A stretch of 64,000 nt of DNA from Lucinisca nassula. Lineage: Eukaryota; Mollusca; Bivalvia; Lucinida; Lucinidae. A program made the position numbers and the translations under genes. How positions within the stretch are numbered: position 1 is the stretch's first letter; every line of letters begins with the position of its first letter. The stretch is taken from NCBI GenBank assembly GCA_963580285.1, contig OY757015.1, forward strand, positions 130,259,688 through 130,323,687. The letters are read 5' to 3'. The notes beneath the pieces were generated by a model that made no database searches, was not told the origin of the DNA, and worked only from the letters and a program-made list of their open reading frames with translations. This document shows positions 20,376 through 31,799 of this stretch, piece after piece.

Positions 20376-22194
20376 GGGAATGTTGTTATTTCTTGTTTCT
20401 ACACTTTCATCATTCAATTTCCACGTTCACTCCTGTCCCAAACTATCATCTCCTCTACTATCTCGTCCATCTTTGTTCCCATGTTCTCTGACCCACAAGG
20501 GCTGATGTGTCGGTAAACTCAAAACAATCATCCACACTAGACAAGTTTGTCACGATAAGTAGACCATACTATGGTGTTAGTTACAACGGTGTCATACATA
20601 TATGCAAAACAATTCCACTCATGATTACCTCATAATGAAAACAAAACAAAAAACACATGAAAATTCGTCCTTAATAGTAAGCCGTGTCAAATAAAAATGG
20701 TTTAAATATATTTTATTTCAACAACAATATGACATTACAATATAATGTTTACACAGGTCAATAACATAGTGTCGAAGACTTAGCGCATGTTCGCTTTATA
20801 AATTTTATCTTGTCTATTGGCCAGTGTCTGTTTGGAATTTAACGGCCCAGTCAACACATTTAACGTCATATCGTGCCTGTCAGTTCACCTAATCACACTT
20901 CTCCCGTTAGGCTTATACATAAGCTGTTAATGGGTACAATGCACATTCTTCCGCCAGTAACTGCTTGAATCAGCGGAAGGTATTCTAATTCGCTATCATT
21001 ATATACATTTCGAGCGATTTGGTTGGTTGAAATTAAAGTTTTATACGCCTATAAATCCAATGAACAAGAATCTGAGATTTGTTTTACATAGCGACAGGTT
21101 GTAATATGACGTGATGTCAAATAGCACGCTTAGAACCCACGTGTTACGTCATTACTGGAAAACACTTAAGTTTGGCGGCAGCAAATTTTGGAGTTTTTGT
21201 GAAAGGACCTTTTGGTGGATTTATATTTTGGCGGATTTTTTATTTTCAACATATGAAAAAAAAATCCGATATTTCTGAATTAGCCCGTATGCATGCGATA
21301 TTACTATAGCGATTTGCAAGTTATCAAGGTGGTTTTCAAATGTTTTCCAGATTGCAGTGTTCTTGGTGTGAAAACAAATCAGTTCTATTGTTATCTAATT
21401 ATTTGTTGTTTTTTTTTTTTTTCACAGGCAAAGCCATCAATCAATATCAATTATACAATTTTCAGGAGTATTTGCTTTTATTCAGTATTGTATTTTCTTT
21501 TATCAATGAATATCAATTATACAATTTTCAGGAGTATTTGCTTTTATTCAGCTTTGCTGCGCATGCTAAATGGCTTAATATTCAACGAGTTAAGCAAAGT
21601 AAAAGACTTGATAAAACATCGTATCGCTCTATATAATACTTGCGATGTGTATTGGAAGTATATTTTTGCCAGTGTGTTATTCTTTTTTATCTTTATTGGC
21701 TGTTTTTAATTTTGGCGTTTTTTCCCCCCACCGCCAATAGCACCAAAATAAAATGACCGCCAAATATATGTGTTTAACAGGACATATAACAGACGTCAAT
21801 AGCTTTCGATTAAAGGATGTAAAAGTATTCAAAACATAAATGCTAAAAACTTTAACGACTTGATGTTTTTTCGCATGGGTTTCTTTCAACGATTCTTCCG
21901 CCGTGGTAAGTCATTTCTAAGTAAGCGCTTTTGAAAGAATTTCTAAAATTGTGGTAATAATTTTTAACAATTCGATGACAAAATCGGAATTATGAGAAAT
22001 GAGTTATCATTTTTGTAGCTTTTATCGATGTGTAAATTCAGGCGAATCACTCACAAACTTAGCATGAAGATCGCAGCTATATTCGTTTGTGTGAACTTGG
22101 CTTGGGATTCGCGGCTTGGAATATCGATTTTGCCTAACATTCACCAATATTTTACTATACTTTACTACTACGGAATAAATCGAATTCCAAACTC
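20376..22194. other. Intron 3 of gene 1, mostly unassigned; a 66 bp tandem duplication
   Basis: 21445-21486 (TATCAATTATACAATTTTCA and on) recurs at 21511-21552. 22020-22075 resembles 37620-37690 (GGCGAATCACTC-CAAACTTAGC). No gene was found. Confidence 0.6.
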
Positions 22195-22474
22195 CATACG
22201 AAAACATTCCTATATAATTTTGACCCCCTTTGAACCAAATTTTTATGTAGTAAAACTGGCGTTTACAGGGGTATACATTATTTTTCGTAATTCTAATCTG
22301 ATGTATAGATTGTGGGTACTCGTTACAACCGTCTCGACGAGGCGGTTCTAACGAGTACCCGCATTTTATATTTTTAGCAGCAATAAGAAAACTATCAAAA
22401 TAATTTAAAAAATTTCGTTTTTTTTTTCGGCGGTAAAGGTTACAATGCATGTGTGTAGGCGTGTTTGCGTAATG
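22195..22474 (-). mobile_element. Pal-A MITE, complete
   Basis: Ends CATACGAAAACATTCC and GGCGTGTTTGCGTAATG. It has a long core with one or two mismatches. Confidence 0.85.
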
Positions 22475-22500
22475 AAATTGTCGATTGCCAACGGATACTG

Positions 22501-23270
22501 ATCAGTCAACACGAAAACACGCCTATATGATTCTGATCCCTTTGAACCCCCGCGTTATATAGTAAAACTGTGTTTTACAAGGATTAACTTTATTTTACAA
22601 GGATGAATGTTTTATATATAAACGCCAGTCCCACCTAAGATCAGAACTGAATATTTCAAGCATAGCTTGAGGTATTCTGGATGTTTGATATGGAACAGCC
22701 TCCCAGAACACGTTAAAAATTCTCAGACCCTTGATACCTTTCACTGTAGATGCCTGAAGTGGTTAATCTCCTGAAGTATTTACTCAATGAAGATAATTAC
22801 ACCTGTTGCATACGTGTAAATTTTGTAATTACTGTACCTACTTTGTATTTAATTTCTTGTCTTGTTTTATGTACGAATGAAGTGAACGTATATTGGCCAT
22901 AGCATAACTGGTATTTTCCTGCATTTTTCCTGGACTTTAGTTATATTAGTTTTGTGGTGGTCAGTAGACTGTCACTGATTTGTACACCTGTACATGTGTA
23001 TACTTTTGAGGGCCTCATGGAAGATTAGCTAACACATGTAAATGTCTATGCTAAATGTTGTTACCCTCGTTAAATAAAGACTTACTTACTTACTTACTTA
23101 CTTACTAATTTTCCTTATTTCTGCTCTAAAATATAGTTTGTCGGTACTCGTTAGAATCGCTTTAATGTTTTGAGCAGAAATAAAAAATATATCGCAAGTG
23201 TTCATCTTAAAATTTTCGATTTTAGATGGTAAAATTAACAATGTATTTATAATCGCGTGTTTTCGTAATG
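22501..23270 (-). mobile_element. Pal-A MITE split by a LINE 3' end
   Basis: The first part (22501-22621) has ACACGAAAACACGCC and the GTTATATAGTAAAACTG arm. The second (23106-23270) resumes with TTATTTCTGCTCTAAAATAT and ends TTTCGTAATG. The interruption is the LINE fragment at 22622-23105. Confidence 0.75.
22622..23105 (+). mobile_element. LINE 3' fragment with TTAC tail
   Basis: It begins in the last coding stretch of a non-LTR element. One frame reads IWNSLPEHVKNSQTLDTFH and ends at a stop; IWNSLP-x-x-(V/I)-x-x-x-x-(T/S)LxxF is the usual C-terminal signature. A 3' UTR follows and ends AATAAAGACTTACTTACTTA. The family differs from LINE 1 and LINE 2. It is a 5'-truncated insertion into a Pal-A MITE. 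Confidence 0.8.
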
Positions 23271-23319
23271 TTTCGGCAATTTCTGGCGAATGTAGGAAAC
23301 AGTTCAACGTGGTACTCAC

Positions 23320-23553
23320 CAACAAACGGACAATATAAGAGTAATTTTTATCAAAAATCTTCTTCTGAAGAGATCCAGTGCTGTGTACTTTTTATCTCGT
23401 TTGTTTTCTTCCAGACTGGCCATAACCTTCTGCTTCATGTACGTCATATCCGGTATAGGACGACGATTCATTTTTGACATTGTAGTTATTACTTTCTCGG
23501 CGTCAACTATTCTGTCACGTGCGTAATACCATCGGAAACTTTCAGGCAGAAAC
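23320..23553 (-). CDS. Gene 1 exon 3, SLC22-type transporter
   Basis: This 234 bp exon encodes FLPESFRWYYARDRI, DAEKVITTMSKMNRR, EENKRDKKYTALDLF and ILSVCW. P-E-S-x-RW at the start of the large cytoplasmic loop is a signature of SLC22 transporters, and the end leads into helix 7. The acceptor is TTATATTTCAG before 23553 and the donor is GTGAGTA from 23319. Phases are 2 in and 2 out. Length and phases equal those of exon 3 of gene 2, and the proteins are close (ESFRWYYAxDRI and KYTALDLF are shared). Confidence 0.93.
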
Positions 23554-23837
23554 CTGAAATATAATCGCACTGTATATAAACCCGGCAAAGGACTGACAAT
23601 ACCGATATATCCGAATATTTAATGCTTTATATATAATCTGTGAAAATGTATTGCCATGTTTTGATATTTCTATTGAAATGCAGCTGGATGTCATGTATAT
23701 GACCGGAGTTTTTTCAATAAAGTACATCGTATCGTATCGGTACTGGTATGTCGATTGTCTCTGAGTGTAGGCTGTCTAAATTGTTCTGAACGCGTTTTGA
23801 CTGGTTCGTTTAACCCTTAAATTTCTTTCTGTACGCA

Positions 23838-23905
23838 AACAGTGTAGACCTGGATCAGACGCCGCATTCTGCGGCGTCTGATCTAGGTCTACACTGTTTG
23901 CAAAA
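23838..23905. repeat. GATCAGAC-type hairpin
   Basis: CAAACAGTGTAGACCTGGAT pairs with ATCTAGGTCTACACTGTTTG around GACGCCGCATTCTGCGGCGTC. Confidence 0.85.
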
Positions 23906-24149
23906 CCCCAACACATCATTCCAGTCCAAATTCTATAGATAAGCCTCTTACGCAACACTCAGGCCTCACGCCGATAAAATAGCGCAGTTATTTTCTATGA
24001 ATACCCGTTACCTTAATTTCCTACAAATGTGTGATAGTCACGTGGACTTAGCTCTGAAGAGCTTCTATTATCTGCACCTTCGGGTCGATTGACAAACATT
24101 CTACCCAACAAAACTACAACATGAAATTTTGGCCAGAAAGACCAAAAAC

Positions 24150-24176
24150 AAAAAAAAAAAAAAAAAAAAAAAAAAC
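24150..24176. repeat. Poly(A) run
   Basis: An uninterrupted A run of about 25 bases. It could be the tail of an unrecognised retro-insertion. Confidence 0.7.
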
Positions 24177-24229
24177 AAGATGGCATGTACTACTACAGAA
24201 GGATCAAATCAACCTGCGTACCACATAAT

Positions 24230-26256
24230 TATCCCCTCGCACAACATAGTTGTGAGGGGCGATATAGCGTTTGTCCCCGTACGTACGCATGAACTGTTGT
24301 AATCACTCTAGCGCCTCCATTTCTTGACCGATTTTAATATAACTTCACACAAATGTTCCTTATGACAATATCTCGAGCTAGTTCGACTTTCGTGACCTCA
24401 AGGTCAAGGTCACTATGGCTATTTTTAGAAAAACTTTGTCATCGCTCTAGCGCCTACATTTCTTCACTGATTTCAATATAACTTCACTCAAATGTTCCTT
24501 ATGACAATATCTCGAGCGAATTTGACTTTCAAGGTCATTGTCTCAGGGTCAAGGTCACTGTGGCTATATTTAAAATTCTTTGTCATCGCTCTAGCGCTTA
24601 CATTTCTTCACCGATTTCAATAATACTTCACACAAATGTTTCTTATGACAATATCTCGAGCTATTTCGACTTTCAAGGTCGTGACCTCAAGGTCAAGGCC
24701 ACTGTGGCTACTTTTAGAAAAAAAACTTTGTCATCGCTCTAGCTCTTACATTTCTTCACCGATTTCAATATAACTTTACACAAATGTTCCTAATGACAAT
24801 ATCTCGAGCGAGTTCGACTTTTAAGGTCATTTCTTCAAGGTCAAGGTCACTGTGGCTTTTTATTAGAAAAACTTTGTCATCGCTCTAGCGCTTACATTTT
24901 TTTCACCGATTCAATATAACTTCACCCAAATGTCCCTTATGATAATATCTTGAGCGAGTTCGACTTTCAATGTCAAGGCCTCAAGGTCACTGTGGTTATT
25001 TTTAGAAAAACATTGTCATCGCTCTAGCGCCTACATTTCTTCAGTGATTTTTATATAACTGTACATAATGTTCCTTATGACAATATCTCGAGTGAGTTGG
25101 ACTTTCAAGTTTGTGGCCTCAAGGTTAAGGACACTGTGGCAATTTTTAGAAAACCTTTGTTATCGCTCTAGCGCCTATATTTCTCCACCGATTTCAATAT
25201 AGTTTCACACAAATATTCCTTATGACAATATCTACAGCACGTTCGACTTTCAAGGTTGTGGCCTCAAGGTCAATGTCACTGTTGCTAGTTTTAGAAAAAC
25301 TTTGTCATTGCTCTAGTGCCTACATTTATTGACCGATTTCAATATGACTTCACACAAATGTTCTTTATGACTATATCACGAGAGAGTTTGACCTTCAAGG
25401 TCATGGCCTTAAGGACAAGGTCCATGTGGCTATTTTTTGAAAAACTTTGTCATCGCTCTAGCGCCTACATTTATTGACCGATTTTGATATAACTTCACAC
25501 GTGCTACTTATGATAATATCTCGAGAGAGTTCGACTTTCATGGTCATGGGGTCATGGTCACTGTGGATATTTTTAGAAAAACTTTGTCATCGCTCTAACT
25601 TCACACAAATGTTACTTATGATAATTTCTCAAGCAAGTTCCATTTCAAGGTCATGGCATTAGGAGCAAGGTCACTGGCTATTTTTAGAAAAACTTCTTCA
25701 TACCTCTAGCGGCTACATTTATTAATGGATTTTAATAGAACTTCACACGTATGTTACTTATGATAATATCTCGAGTTACTTTGACTTTCAAGGTCATTGC
25801 CTCAAGGTCAAGGTCACTGTGGCAATTTTAAGAAAAACTTTGATCGCTCTAGCACCTACGTCTATTGACAGATTTTTAATATAGCCTCACACAAACGTTA
25901 TTTATAATAATATCTCGAGAGAGTTCGACTTTCAAGGTCATGGTTTCAAGGTCACTGTGGCTAGTTTTAGAACAAAAAACATTGTCATCGCTCTACCGCC
26001 TACATTTATTGACGGATTTTAATATAACTTCACACAAAGGATGCTTATGATAACATCTCGATTCAAGGTCATTGCCTCAAGTCATGGTCACTATGGCTAT
26101 TTTTAGAGAAACATTCTCATCACTCTAGAACCTACATTTATTGATGGATTTTAAACAATCTTTACACAAATGTTGCAAATGATAATATCTCAAGCAAGTT
26201 GGACTTTTGCCAGTCCAGTGTTTTCCACACACGAGGTTGTCTTGTGCGAGGGGATT
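24230..26256 (+). mobile_element. Satellite-core element (pearl-like, possibly Helitron-derived)
   Basis: The left end has CCCCTCGCACAA (24233-24244) and the right end has its inverse TTGTGCGAGGGG (26242-26253). Each end also folds on itself, for example CCCCTCGCACAA-CATAG-TTGTGAGGGG. Between them are 14 tandem units of about 141 bp with CTCTAGCGCCTACATTT, TATAACTTCACACAAATGTT, CAATATCTCGAG and CAAGGTCAAGGTCACTGTGG. Tandem-core elements of this layout are known in bivalves as 'pearl' and have been linked to non-autonomous Helitrons (family knowledge). It fills much of intron 2 of gene 1. No protein is encoded. Confidence 0.75.
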
Positions 26257-26335
26257 TGTATCGCATGCGATGCCTTGTTTGATTAGAGTCACGTATGTAT
26301 AGAATGTTTGTAATACCTGTAATAGTATTTTTGTC

Positions 26336-26510
26336 TCCCATGCCAATAGGGGTCAACACTTAAAGGGGTCAACACTTAAAGGACAGAATTTGCTCCTGAG
26401 GAGCAAACTATTTCCTTTAAGAGTTGACCCCTTTCTCTATGGGATAGAGCTTATAGAAAGGCGAACAGAAAGTTCCGAAAGTTGTCTCCCTTTGGAAAAT
26501 GGCGGAAAAT
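26336..26510. repeat. Hairpin repeat related to the 19130 MITE
   Basis: GGGGTCAACACTTAAAGGAC pairs with TTTAAGAGTTGACCCC around GCTCCTGAGGAGC. AGTTCCGAAAGTTGTCTCC is shared with 19270-19290. Confidence 0.65.
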
Positions 26511-27029
26511 ATTACAATGAAAGAATAACGCGACTATAAATAACCGTTACCTGATTGTTTTACCTGGTTAGCGGTAGCCGCGTGGACAATAGCAGGTGGG
26601 AAGCTTATGTAGTAAGTATCTTTGGATGGACTGACAAAACACCGACCGAACAATTGATCTTACACTAAAAAATTACTAAAGCAGTTCTATAATGTCAGCC
26701 GTCACCACAATGAACATGACTTTTTTTTTCATAATGATCACACATTGATGTAGAGGTGTTCATATAATAGAGGTTGTTAAGTAAAAGTTTGCACTTGGTA
26801 AAAAGCTTGGAATGCTACTTCAATAAAATCTCCGCAGTTTACTAACCTGATCTGACATCGTGCGCATTAATTATGCTGCGTCGACGATTAAAGAGACGCC
26901 ATCGGTCTTAATGACACGCGAACGTGTGTCACGAAATTTCTGACACACAAATTAATTATTTGTAACTAAATGACCTCGAATAAACAGAGGATACATTATA
27001 ATTTTCAATGATAACCGGAAACTGCTTAC
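26511..27029. other. Intron 2 of gene 1, nothing recognised
   Basis: Ordinary AT-rich sequence next to exon 2, with no repeat match found by eye. Confidence 0.4.
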
Positions 27030-27451
27030 CACCATGTTGCTATGAATGGTATCCCAACTATCGCTGTGGCAAGATGAGTAACCCTCCAGTCTTTGAAAAA
27101 CCAGAGTACGGGAACCAGTAGGCAAGCTTCTAGTGACCAACTAGGAAATCCAAGCAACCATGGTCTCCAGCGAGACAGTCCAAACTCCGCCATGTAGTTG
27201 TAGCGAACAGTCAAGAACAGCGCCGTACCAACGCCTATGGCCGCTCTTATTATCGCATACATCAGCCAACTTACAGAGTAGTAGGCGAGCAGATTGAAGG
27301 CAATTAGAACACTGAGTGCCATGAATAATGGGATTTTTCTGCCGACAGCATCCGCAATATGACCGGAGGCAATGTTGCCTAGAAGCTGAAATCCGGTCTG
27401 TAAAGAGCTTATACCAGCTGGTATCCATGCTGTATCACAAACCAAACTCCA
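27030..27451 (-). CDS. Gene 1 exon 2, SLC22-type transporter
   Basis: This 422 bp exon encodes residues from WSLVCDTAWIPAG through PFIATWW, covering transmembrane helices 2 to 6. The family loop motif GHIADAVGRKIPLF is the major facilitator G-x-x-(A)D-x-x-GRK signature between helices 2 and 3. Another landmark is LTVRYNYMAEFGLSRWRPW in helix 4 and the following loop. The acceptor is TGTTTGTTGCAG before 27451 and the donor is GTAAGC from 27029. It enters in phase 0 after TIVDE of exon 1, giving the typical TIV-x-E-W-x-LVCD junction, and leaves in phase 2. The exon is intact. The product should be a plasma-membrane organic ion carrier; the substrate cannot be told from sequence. Confidence 0.95.
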
Positions 27452-27509
27452 CTGCAACAAACAAAAATACAAATGCATTACGTTGTTATGATTCTACTCA
27501 CTACAGGAG

Positions 27510-27788
27510 CATCACGAAAACACACCTATATAATTTTGACCCCCTTGAATCCCACTTTTATATTGTAAAACTGGGGTTTAGAGGGGTAAACCTTATTTTT
27601 CTTATTTCTGCTCCAAAATATAGATTGTGGGTACTCGTTAGAACCGCCTCGATGAGGCGGTTCTAACAAGTACCAGCACGCTATATTTTGAGCAAAAATA
27701 AGAAAATATCACAATTTTTCATCTTAAAATGTTCTTTTTTTCGGCGGTAATGTTTGCAATGTATTAGTATAGGCGTGTTTTCGTAATG
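27510..27788 (-). mobile_element. Pal-A MITE, complete
   Basis: Ends CATCACGAAAACACACC and GGCGTGTTTTCGTAATG. It lies 59 bp upstream of exon 2 of gene 1, in intron 1. Confidence 0.9.
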
Positions 27789-27934
27789 TTTTACAAAAGA
27801 ATGGCGACAATATCAATTTAATATAGTCCATTGCTTGTAACATGACAAGATACAAGCCAATTTGATTTTGGCCATGTATTTAAGCAACTGTAAATGTTAG
27901 TAGTATGTATGTAGTAGTGTTATGTAAAGGGGGG

Positions 27935-28045
27935 TAATCCTTTAGAAGCAAGGACTACAGCACAGAATTGAAAAGAATGGAGTGCACGAGATTTTTTTGG
28001 GCCTCACTAGCTAGTTTCGGCCAATCATGCATCATCAGTGACCCT
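27935..28045. repeat. ~110 bp dispersed repeat
   Basis: GTAATCCTTTAGAAGCAAGG through TTTCGGCCAATCATGCATC matches 38770-38885, and a shorter piece recurs at 28200-28250. Confidence 0.6.
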
Positions 28046-28261
28046 CAAATATTTCTTAATTCCCGTGGAACAGTGAAATCAATGATTCCAAAGGACTAGA
28101 AAATATAACCAACACTGTAATGAAGGGCAGGGAGACTTTTTACAACCGCCACACCCACACAGTCCCTTAACATCAGCTGTTGTGAAGTCAAATTTTTGAA
28201 AAAGGATAATTCTTTGGAAGCAAGGACTACATCAAAGAACTGAAAACATGCCTTAGTTGGA

Positions 28262-28416
28262 GTTGGTTATTAGACGAGGCGGTTCTAAAGAATATCCACA
28301 GTCTATATTTTAGAGCAGAAATAAGAAAAATAAGGTTAACCCATGTAAACCCCAGGTTTACTGTATAAAAGTGGGGTTCAAGGGAGTCAAAGTTATATAG
28401 GCGTGTTTTCGTGATG
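28262..28416 (+). mobile_element. Pal-A MITE, right half
   Basis: It starts in the core (GACGAGGCGGTTCTAAAG) and ends GGCGTGTTTTCGTGATG. The left half is lost. Confidence 0.75.
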
Positions 28417-28419
28417 ATT

Positions 28420-28560
28420 AACCCATTTTGTACCGGGTAATCATTGGCAAACGGTGCAGGCCTAGATCGCGCCGTCTGATCATGGCTGACACTGTTTGCA
28501 AAAGTACAGTCATTCTCAAAATGAATTTTGAAGAGAACCCAACCCGACACCCTTAGATTT
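28420..28560. repeat. Hairpin element of the 40370/45300 family, partial
   Basis: AACCCATTTTGTACC, the broken hairpin AAACGGTGCAGGCCTAGATC..CACTGTTTGCAAA and then CCCGACACCCTTAGATTTTGA follow the same order as in the longer copies. Confidence 0.7.
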
Positions 28561-28571
28561 TGAAGTATATA

Positions 28572-28850
28572 CATCACGTGAACAAGTCCGTGAAATGAAC
28601 ACCTCCTTAAACCCCACTTTATATAGAGAAAACTGGGGTTTACAGGGGTATTCATTATTTTTCTTATTTCTGCTCCAAGACATAGGTTGTGGGTACTCGT
28701 TAGAACCGCCTCAATGAGGCGGTTCTAACGAGCACCCATAACCTAAGTTTGCGGTATAAATAAGAAAAATATCACGGAATTTTATCAGAAAAGTAGCCAT
28801 TTTGGAAATGGGAAAAATACACTATGTCTCACGGGTGTGTTATCGTAATG
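28572..28850 (-). mobile_element. Pal-B MITE, complete
   Basis: Begins CATCACGTGAACAAGTCCGTG and ends CACGGGTGTGTTATCGTAATG. The central hairpin CCGCCTCAATGAGGCGG is perfect. Confidence 0.9.
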
Positions 28851-28943
28851 AAAAGTAGGAAGACACAAAGAGTTATAACCTATAAGTATTAAACAAATAC
28901 ATGTTTTAGGCAAACGCATTTTGATTACCCCTCTTTCGCCGAT

Positions 28944-29212
28944 CATTACGAAAACAGGCCTATACAAATACATTGAAAATTTTATCACCGGAAAAAGGAA
29001 CATTTTAAGCCGAAAAATTGTGAAATTTTCTTATTTCTGCCCAAAATATAGATTGGGGGTACTCGTTAGAACCGCCTCATCGAGTACCCACAATCTATAT
29101 TTCAGAGCAGAAATAAGAAAAATAAGGTTTACCCCAGTCAACCCCGGTTTTACTATATAAAAGTGGGGTTCAGGGGGGGGGGGGTAAAATTATAAAGGGG
29201 TTTTTCATGATG
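28944..29212 (+). mobile_element. Pal-A MITE with shortened core
   Basis: Starts CATTACGAAAACAGGCC. The tip of the core is deleted (GAACCGCCTCATCGAGTACCC), so one arm of the hairpin lacks about 15 bases. The end GGGGTTTTTCATGATG is worn. Confidence 0.8.
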
Positions 29213-29269
29213 CAAGAAGGGCAAATGTCAGTTTCTGGTTAAAGAATGTACATTTTTACTGGACATCAT

Positions 29270-29606
29270 GTGTGTGTGTGTGTGTGAATTCGGGTTTAAC
29301 GTCGCTTTCAACAATTTTTCAGTTATATCACGACGGTGTCTGGTTGCGACAGGGAGCTCAATGCTCACATTTATAGTGCTGCCTCACTGAAGTATCATGT
29401 CCCAGACACATTACATTATACCACACCCAGTCACATTATCCTGACACTGGATCGACCAGTCCTAGCTCTACCCCGTAAATCTGAGTGCCAAACGAGGAGC
29501 AGCTAGTACCATTTTTAACGACTTTGGTATGTCGCGGCCCAGGGTCGAACCCCAGACCTCCCGTTCCCCGGAGCGGACACTCTACCAACTGAGCTATCGG
29601 GGCCGG
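29270..29606 (-). mobile_element. SINE-3, tRNA-derived, with 12 bp target duplication
   Basis: On the minus strand the head reads GATAGCTCAGTTGGTAGAGT (box A) and GGGGTTCGACCC (box B), as in a tRNA. A central part has TAGCTGCTCCTCGTTTGGCA. The tail is ACGTTAAACCCGAATTCAC then (CA)n. ACTGGACATCAT flanks it on both sides (29258-29269 and 29607-29618). It is not a functional tRNA: the acceptor stem is not closed and the body is ~300 bp too long. Confidence 0.88.
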
Positions 29607-29703
29607 ACTGGACATCATATCCTATCAATAAAAGCATTGGATATTTCTGTTTAATCTTTGGTAGTAATTTGTTAATGAAATAATTTTCTCATGATTTTCT
29701 TGT

Positions 29704-29795
29704 GTACACAGGAAGCGTGGTTAGGTGAACTTAACGACCCGATATGACCTAAATAGTGTTGACTGGGCCAATAACACCCAAACCAAACAAAAGCA
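29704..29795 (+). mobile_element. SINE-2 tail fragment
   Basis: TAACGACCCGATATGACCTAA and TGTTGACTGGGCCAATAACA resemble the tail of the SINE at 38313. A further piece (AAGGGCAAATGTCAGTTTCTG) stands at 29215-29257, left of SINE-3. Confidence 0.5.
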
Positions 29796-29998
29796 ATTCA
29801 GCAACGAAAATGATTTGCGTGTCATGATTAAGACTGTTTTACGCCTGGCACACGGGCGCCGTACGATTAATTTGTCTACGATTTTCCGTACGGATTTTTA
29901 GAAATCGTAGGAGGATACCAGCTACGATTTATGTGGTTGCATTGTATACGGACATCGTGCGATTTATTGTACGGGTTTTCTGTGACAGGCTGGTTCAG

Positions 29999-30078
29999 TG
30001 AGTGTTCGAGTTTTACGTCCCACCAACAGCTTAGGTCATACGGAGACGGCACCTCGGTTTTAAGACTCATCCGAAAGT
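29999..30078 (-). mobile_element. SINE-4 fragment with target duplication
   Basis: AGTGAGTGTTCGAGTTTTAC to CTCATCCGAAAGTCT is the tail half of SINE-4 (compare 57444). ACAGGCTGGTTCA occurs at both edges. Confidence 0.75.
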
Positions 30079-30177
30079 CTAACAGGCTGGTTCAAATCGT
30101 ACGGAGACCGTATGGGCAATGTATGGGCATTGCACGGAGACCTTGCGGAAATCTTACGGAGTCCGTAAAATGTATCT

Positions 30178-30435
30178 CATCATGTGAACAAGTCCGTGAA
30201 ATGAAGACCCCCTAAACCCCACTTTATATGGAGAAAAAACTGGGGTTCAAGGGGGTATACATTATTTTTCTTATTTCTCCAAGACATAGGTTTGGGGTAC
30301 TCGTCAGAACCGCCTAATGAGCACCAACAACCTATGTTTGCAGCGTGAATAAGAAAAAGATCGCGGATCAGAAAAGTAGCCATTTTAGGGATGTGAATAA
30401 AATGCACTATGTCGCACGGCTGTGTAATCGTAATG
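30178..30435 (-). mobile_element. Pal-B MITE with reduced core
   Basis: Ends CATGTGAACAAGTCCGTG and CACGGCTGTGTAATCGTAATG. The core tip is deleted (GAACCGCCTAATGAGCACC). Confidence 0.8.
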
Positions 30436-30498
30436 GAAACAAGCCTTCACTAAAATTTGGAATCGACTCATCACGTTTGAATTTTGAACTCTCATTAC

Positions 30499-30776
30499 CA
30501 TTACGATAACACACCCGTACGACATAGTGCATTTTTCACATCTCCAAAATGGCTACTTTTCTGATGAAAATCTGCCATATTTGCTTATAAATGCTCATAA
30601 CATAGGTTGTGTGTGCTCGTTAGAACCGCCTCATTGAGGCGGTTCTAACGAGTACCCACAACCTATGTATTGGAGCAGAAATAAGAAAAATAATGATGAC
30701 CCCCGTAAACCCCTGTTTTCTCTATATAAAGTGGGGTTTAGGGGGGTCTTCATTTCACGGACTTGTTCACGTGATG
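30499..30776 (+). mobile_element. Pal-B MITE, complete, near consensus
   Basis: CATTACGATAACACACCCGT to GGACTTGTTCACGTGATG, 278 bp. The core is a perfect hairpin and the right arm has CTCTATATAAAGTGGGGTTT. It lies 63 bp from the inverted copy before it, so the two could pair with each other. Confidence 0.92.
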
Positions 30777-31332
30777 ACTATACAGTGTATTGTCGTTACA
30801 TTCGTGCCTTTGTTTCTCGTAATGCTTACTGGTCATTTGATGGAGGAAAAATAATGTAAACCCCACTAATAATGGACAGACGGTTGCCAGTTTTGCAATT
30901 TTGTTTGTTGGAAAGAAAGTTAAATTATAATAATAATAACAATAATAATGCACAATTCAACAAAAATGTCGAAAAGAGAAATCAATATTGCCAACCTGCC
31001 AACACGACAAGTCGTGTTGAATTTCAATGCTATATGTGGAAAAAAATCTAAGAGTTCCAGTTTATATCTGACCTAAGATTTAAAACGACTAAATTATTTT
31101 TGCATTTCCTTTTCTTAATTATATTTATACATTGATACTAATGCCATTATGTTAAATTATAAAGCATCACGGACATTAATCTGGAAGGCAGAACGGAGTC
31201 CTGAAAATGGTCATTTATCATCTCACACATTAGTTTTGGAATGTCTAGTTTTAATGAAGTAAAATGCTTCAAAGGCAATATCTACTCTACAAGAAGTAGT
31301 GGCGAAAAAAAAAAAACTTGGAATTAACAAAG
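30777..31332. other. Intron 1 of gene 1, nothing recognised
   Basis: AT-rich, with a short (AAT)n near 30920-30950. Confidence 0.5.
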
Positions 31333-31565
31333 TCATTACGATAACACATCCGTGCGACAAAATGCATTTTTCACACCTACAAAATGGCTACTTTTCTGAT
31401 GAAAATCCGTGATATTTTTCTTGTTTATACTGCAAACATAGGTTAAGGGTGCTCGTTAGAACCGCCTCATTGAGGCGGTTCTAACGAGTACCCACAACCT
31501 ATGTCTTGGAGCAGAAATAGAAAATATATGGCATAATCCCTTAAACCCCAGTTTTCTCTATTTCG
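31333..31565 (+). mobile_element. Pal-B MITE, right end missing
   Basis: CATTACGATAACACATCCGT through a perfect core to CCCCAGTTTTCTCTATTTCG, then the homology stops. Confidence 0.85.
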
Positions 31566-31799
31566 AAAATAACAAGAGTTTTTGCTTAAGAAAACAAATA
31601 TCCGCAGACAGCCATCTCAGATTTCAAGATGTTTGCCACAAAAGGCTTGATTAATGTTTGATCTATCTATGCAATTTAATTTTTTGTTACAAGTATACGT
31701 TCATTAATGTTGTCAGTTTTATTGCAAATTTAAAACACATGGCTTGGCAAGTAGATATTTTGCAGGATGCATTTTATATCCGGGGTATGTACGCATAAG

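Noticed and set aside
21293..21709. 138-residue plus-strand frame
   Set aside because: It is created by a T-rich stretch and a 66 bp tandem duplication; hydrophobicity follows from TTT codons and no domain is seen.
24233..26253. CRISPR-like array
   Set aside because: The units are ~141 bp, contiguous and variable throughout, with no short identical repeats separated by unique spacers, and the DNA is eukaryotic.
27735..27788. Pal core as a tRNA-like or Pol III promoter because of GGTTCTAAC
   Set aside because: The word resembles a box B only loosely, and no box A stands at the right distance in any copy.
29556..29606. Possible tRNA gene on the minus strand
   Set aside because: Box A and box B are clear, but no closed acceptor stem exists and the sequence continues as a SINE with target duplication.
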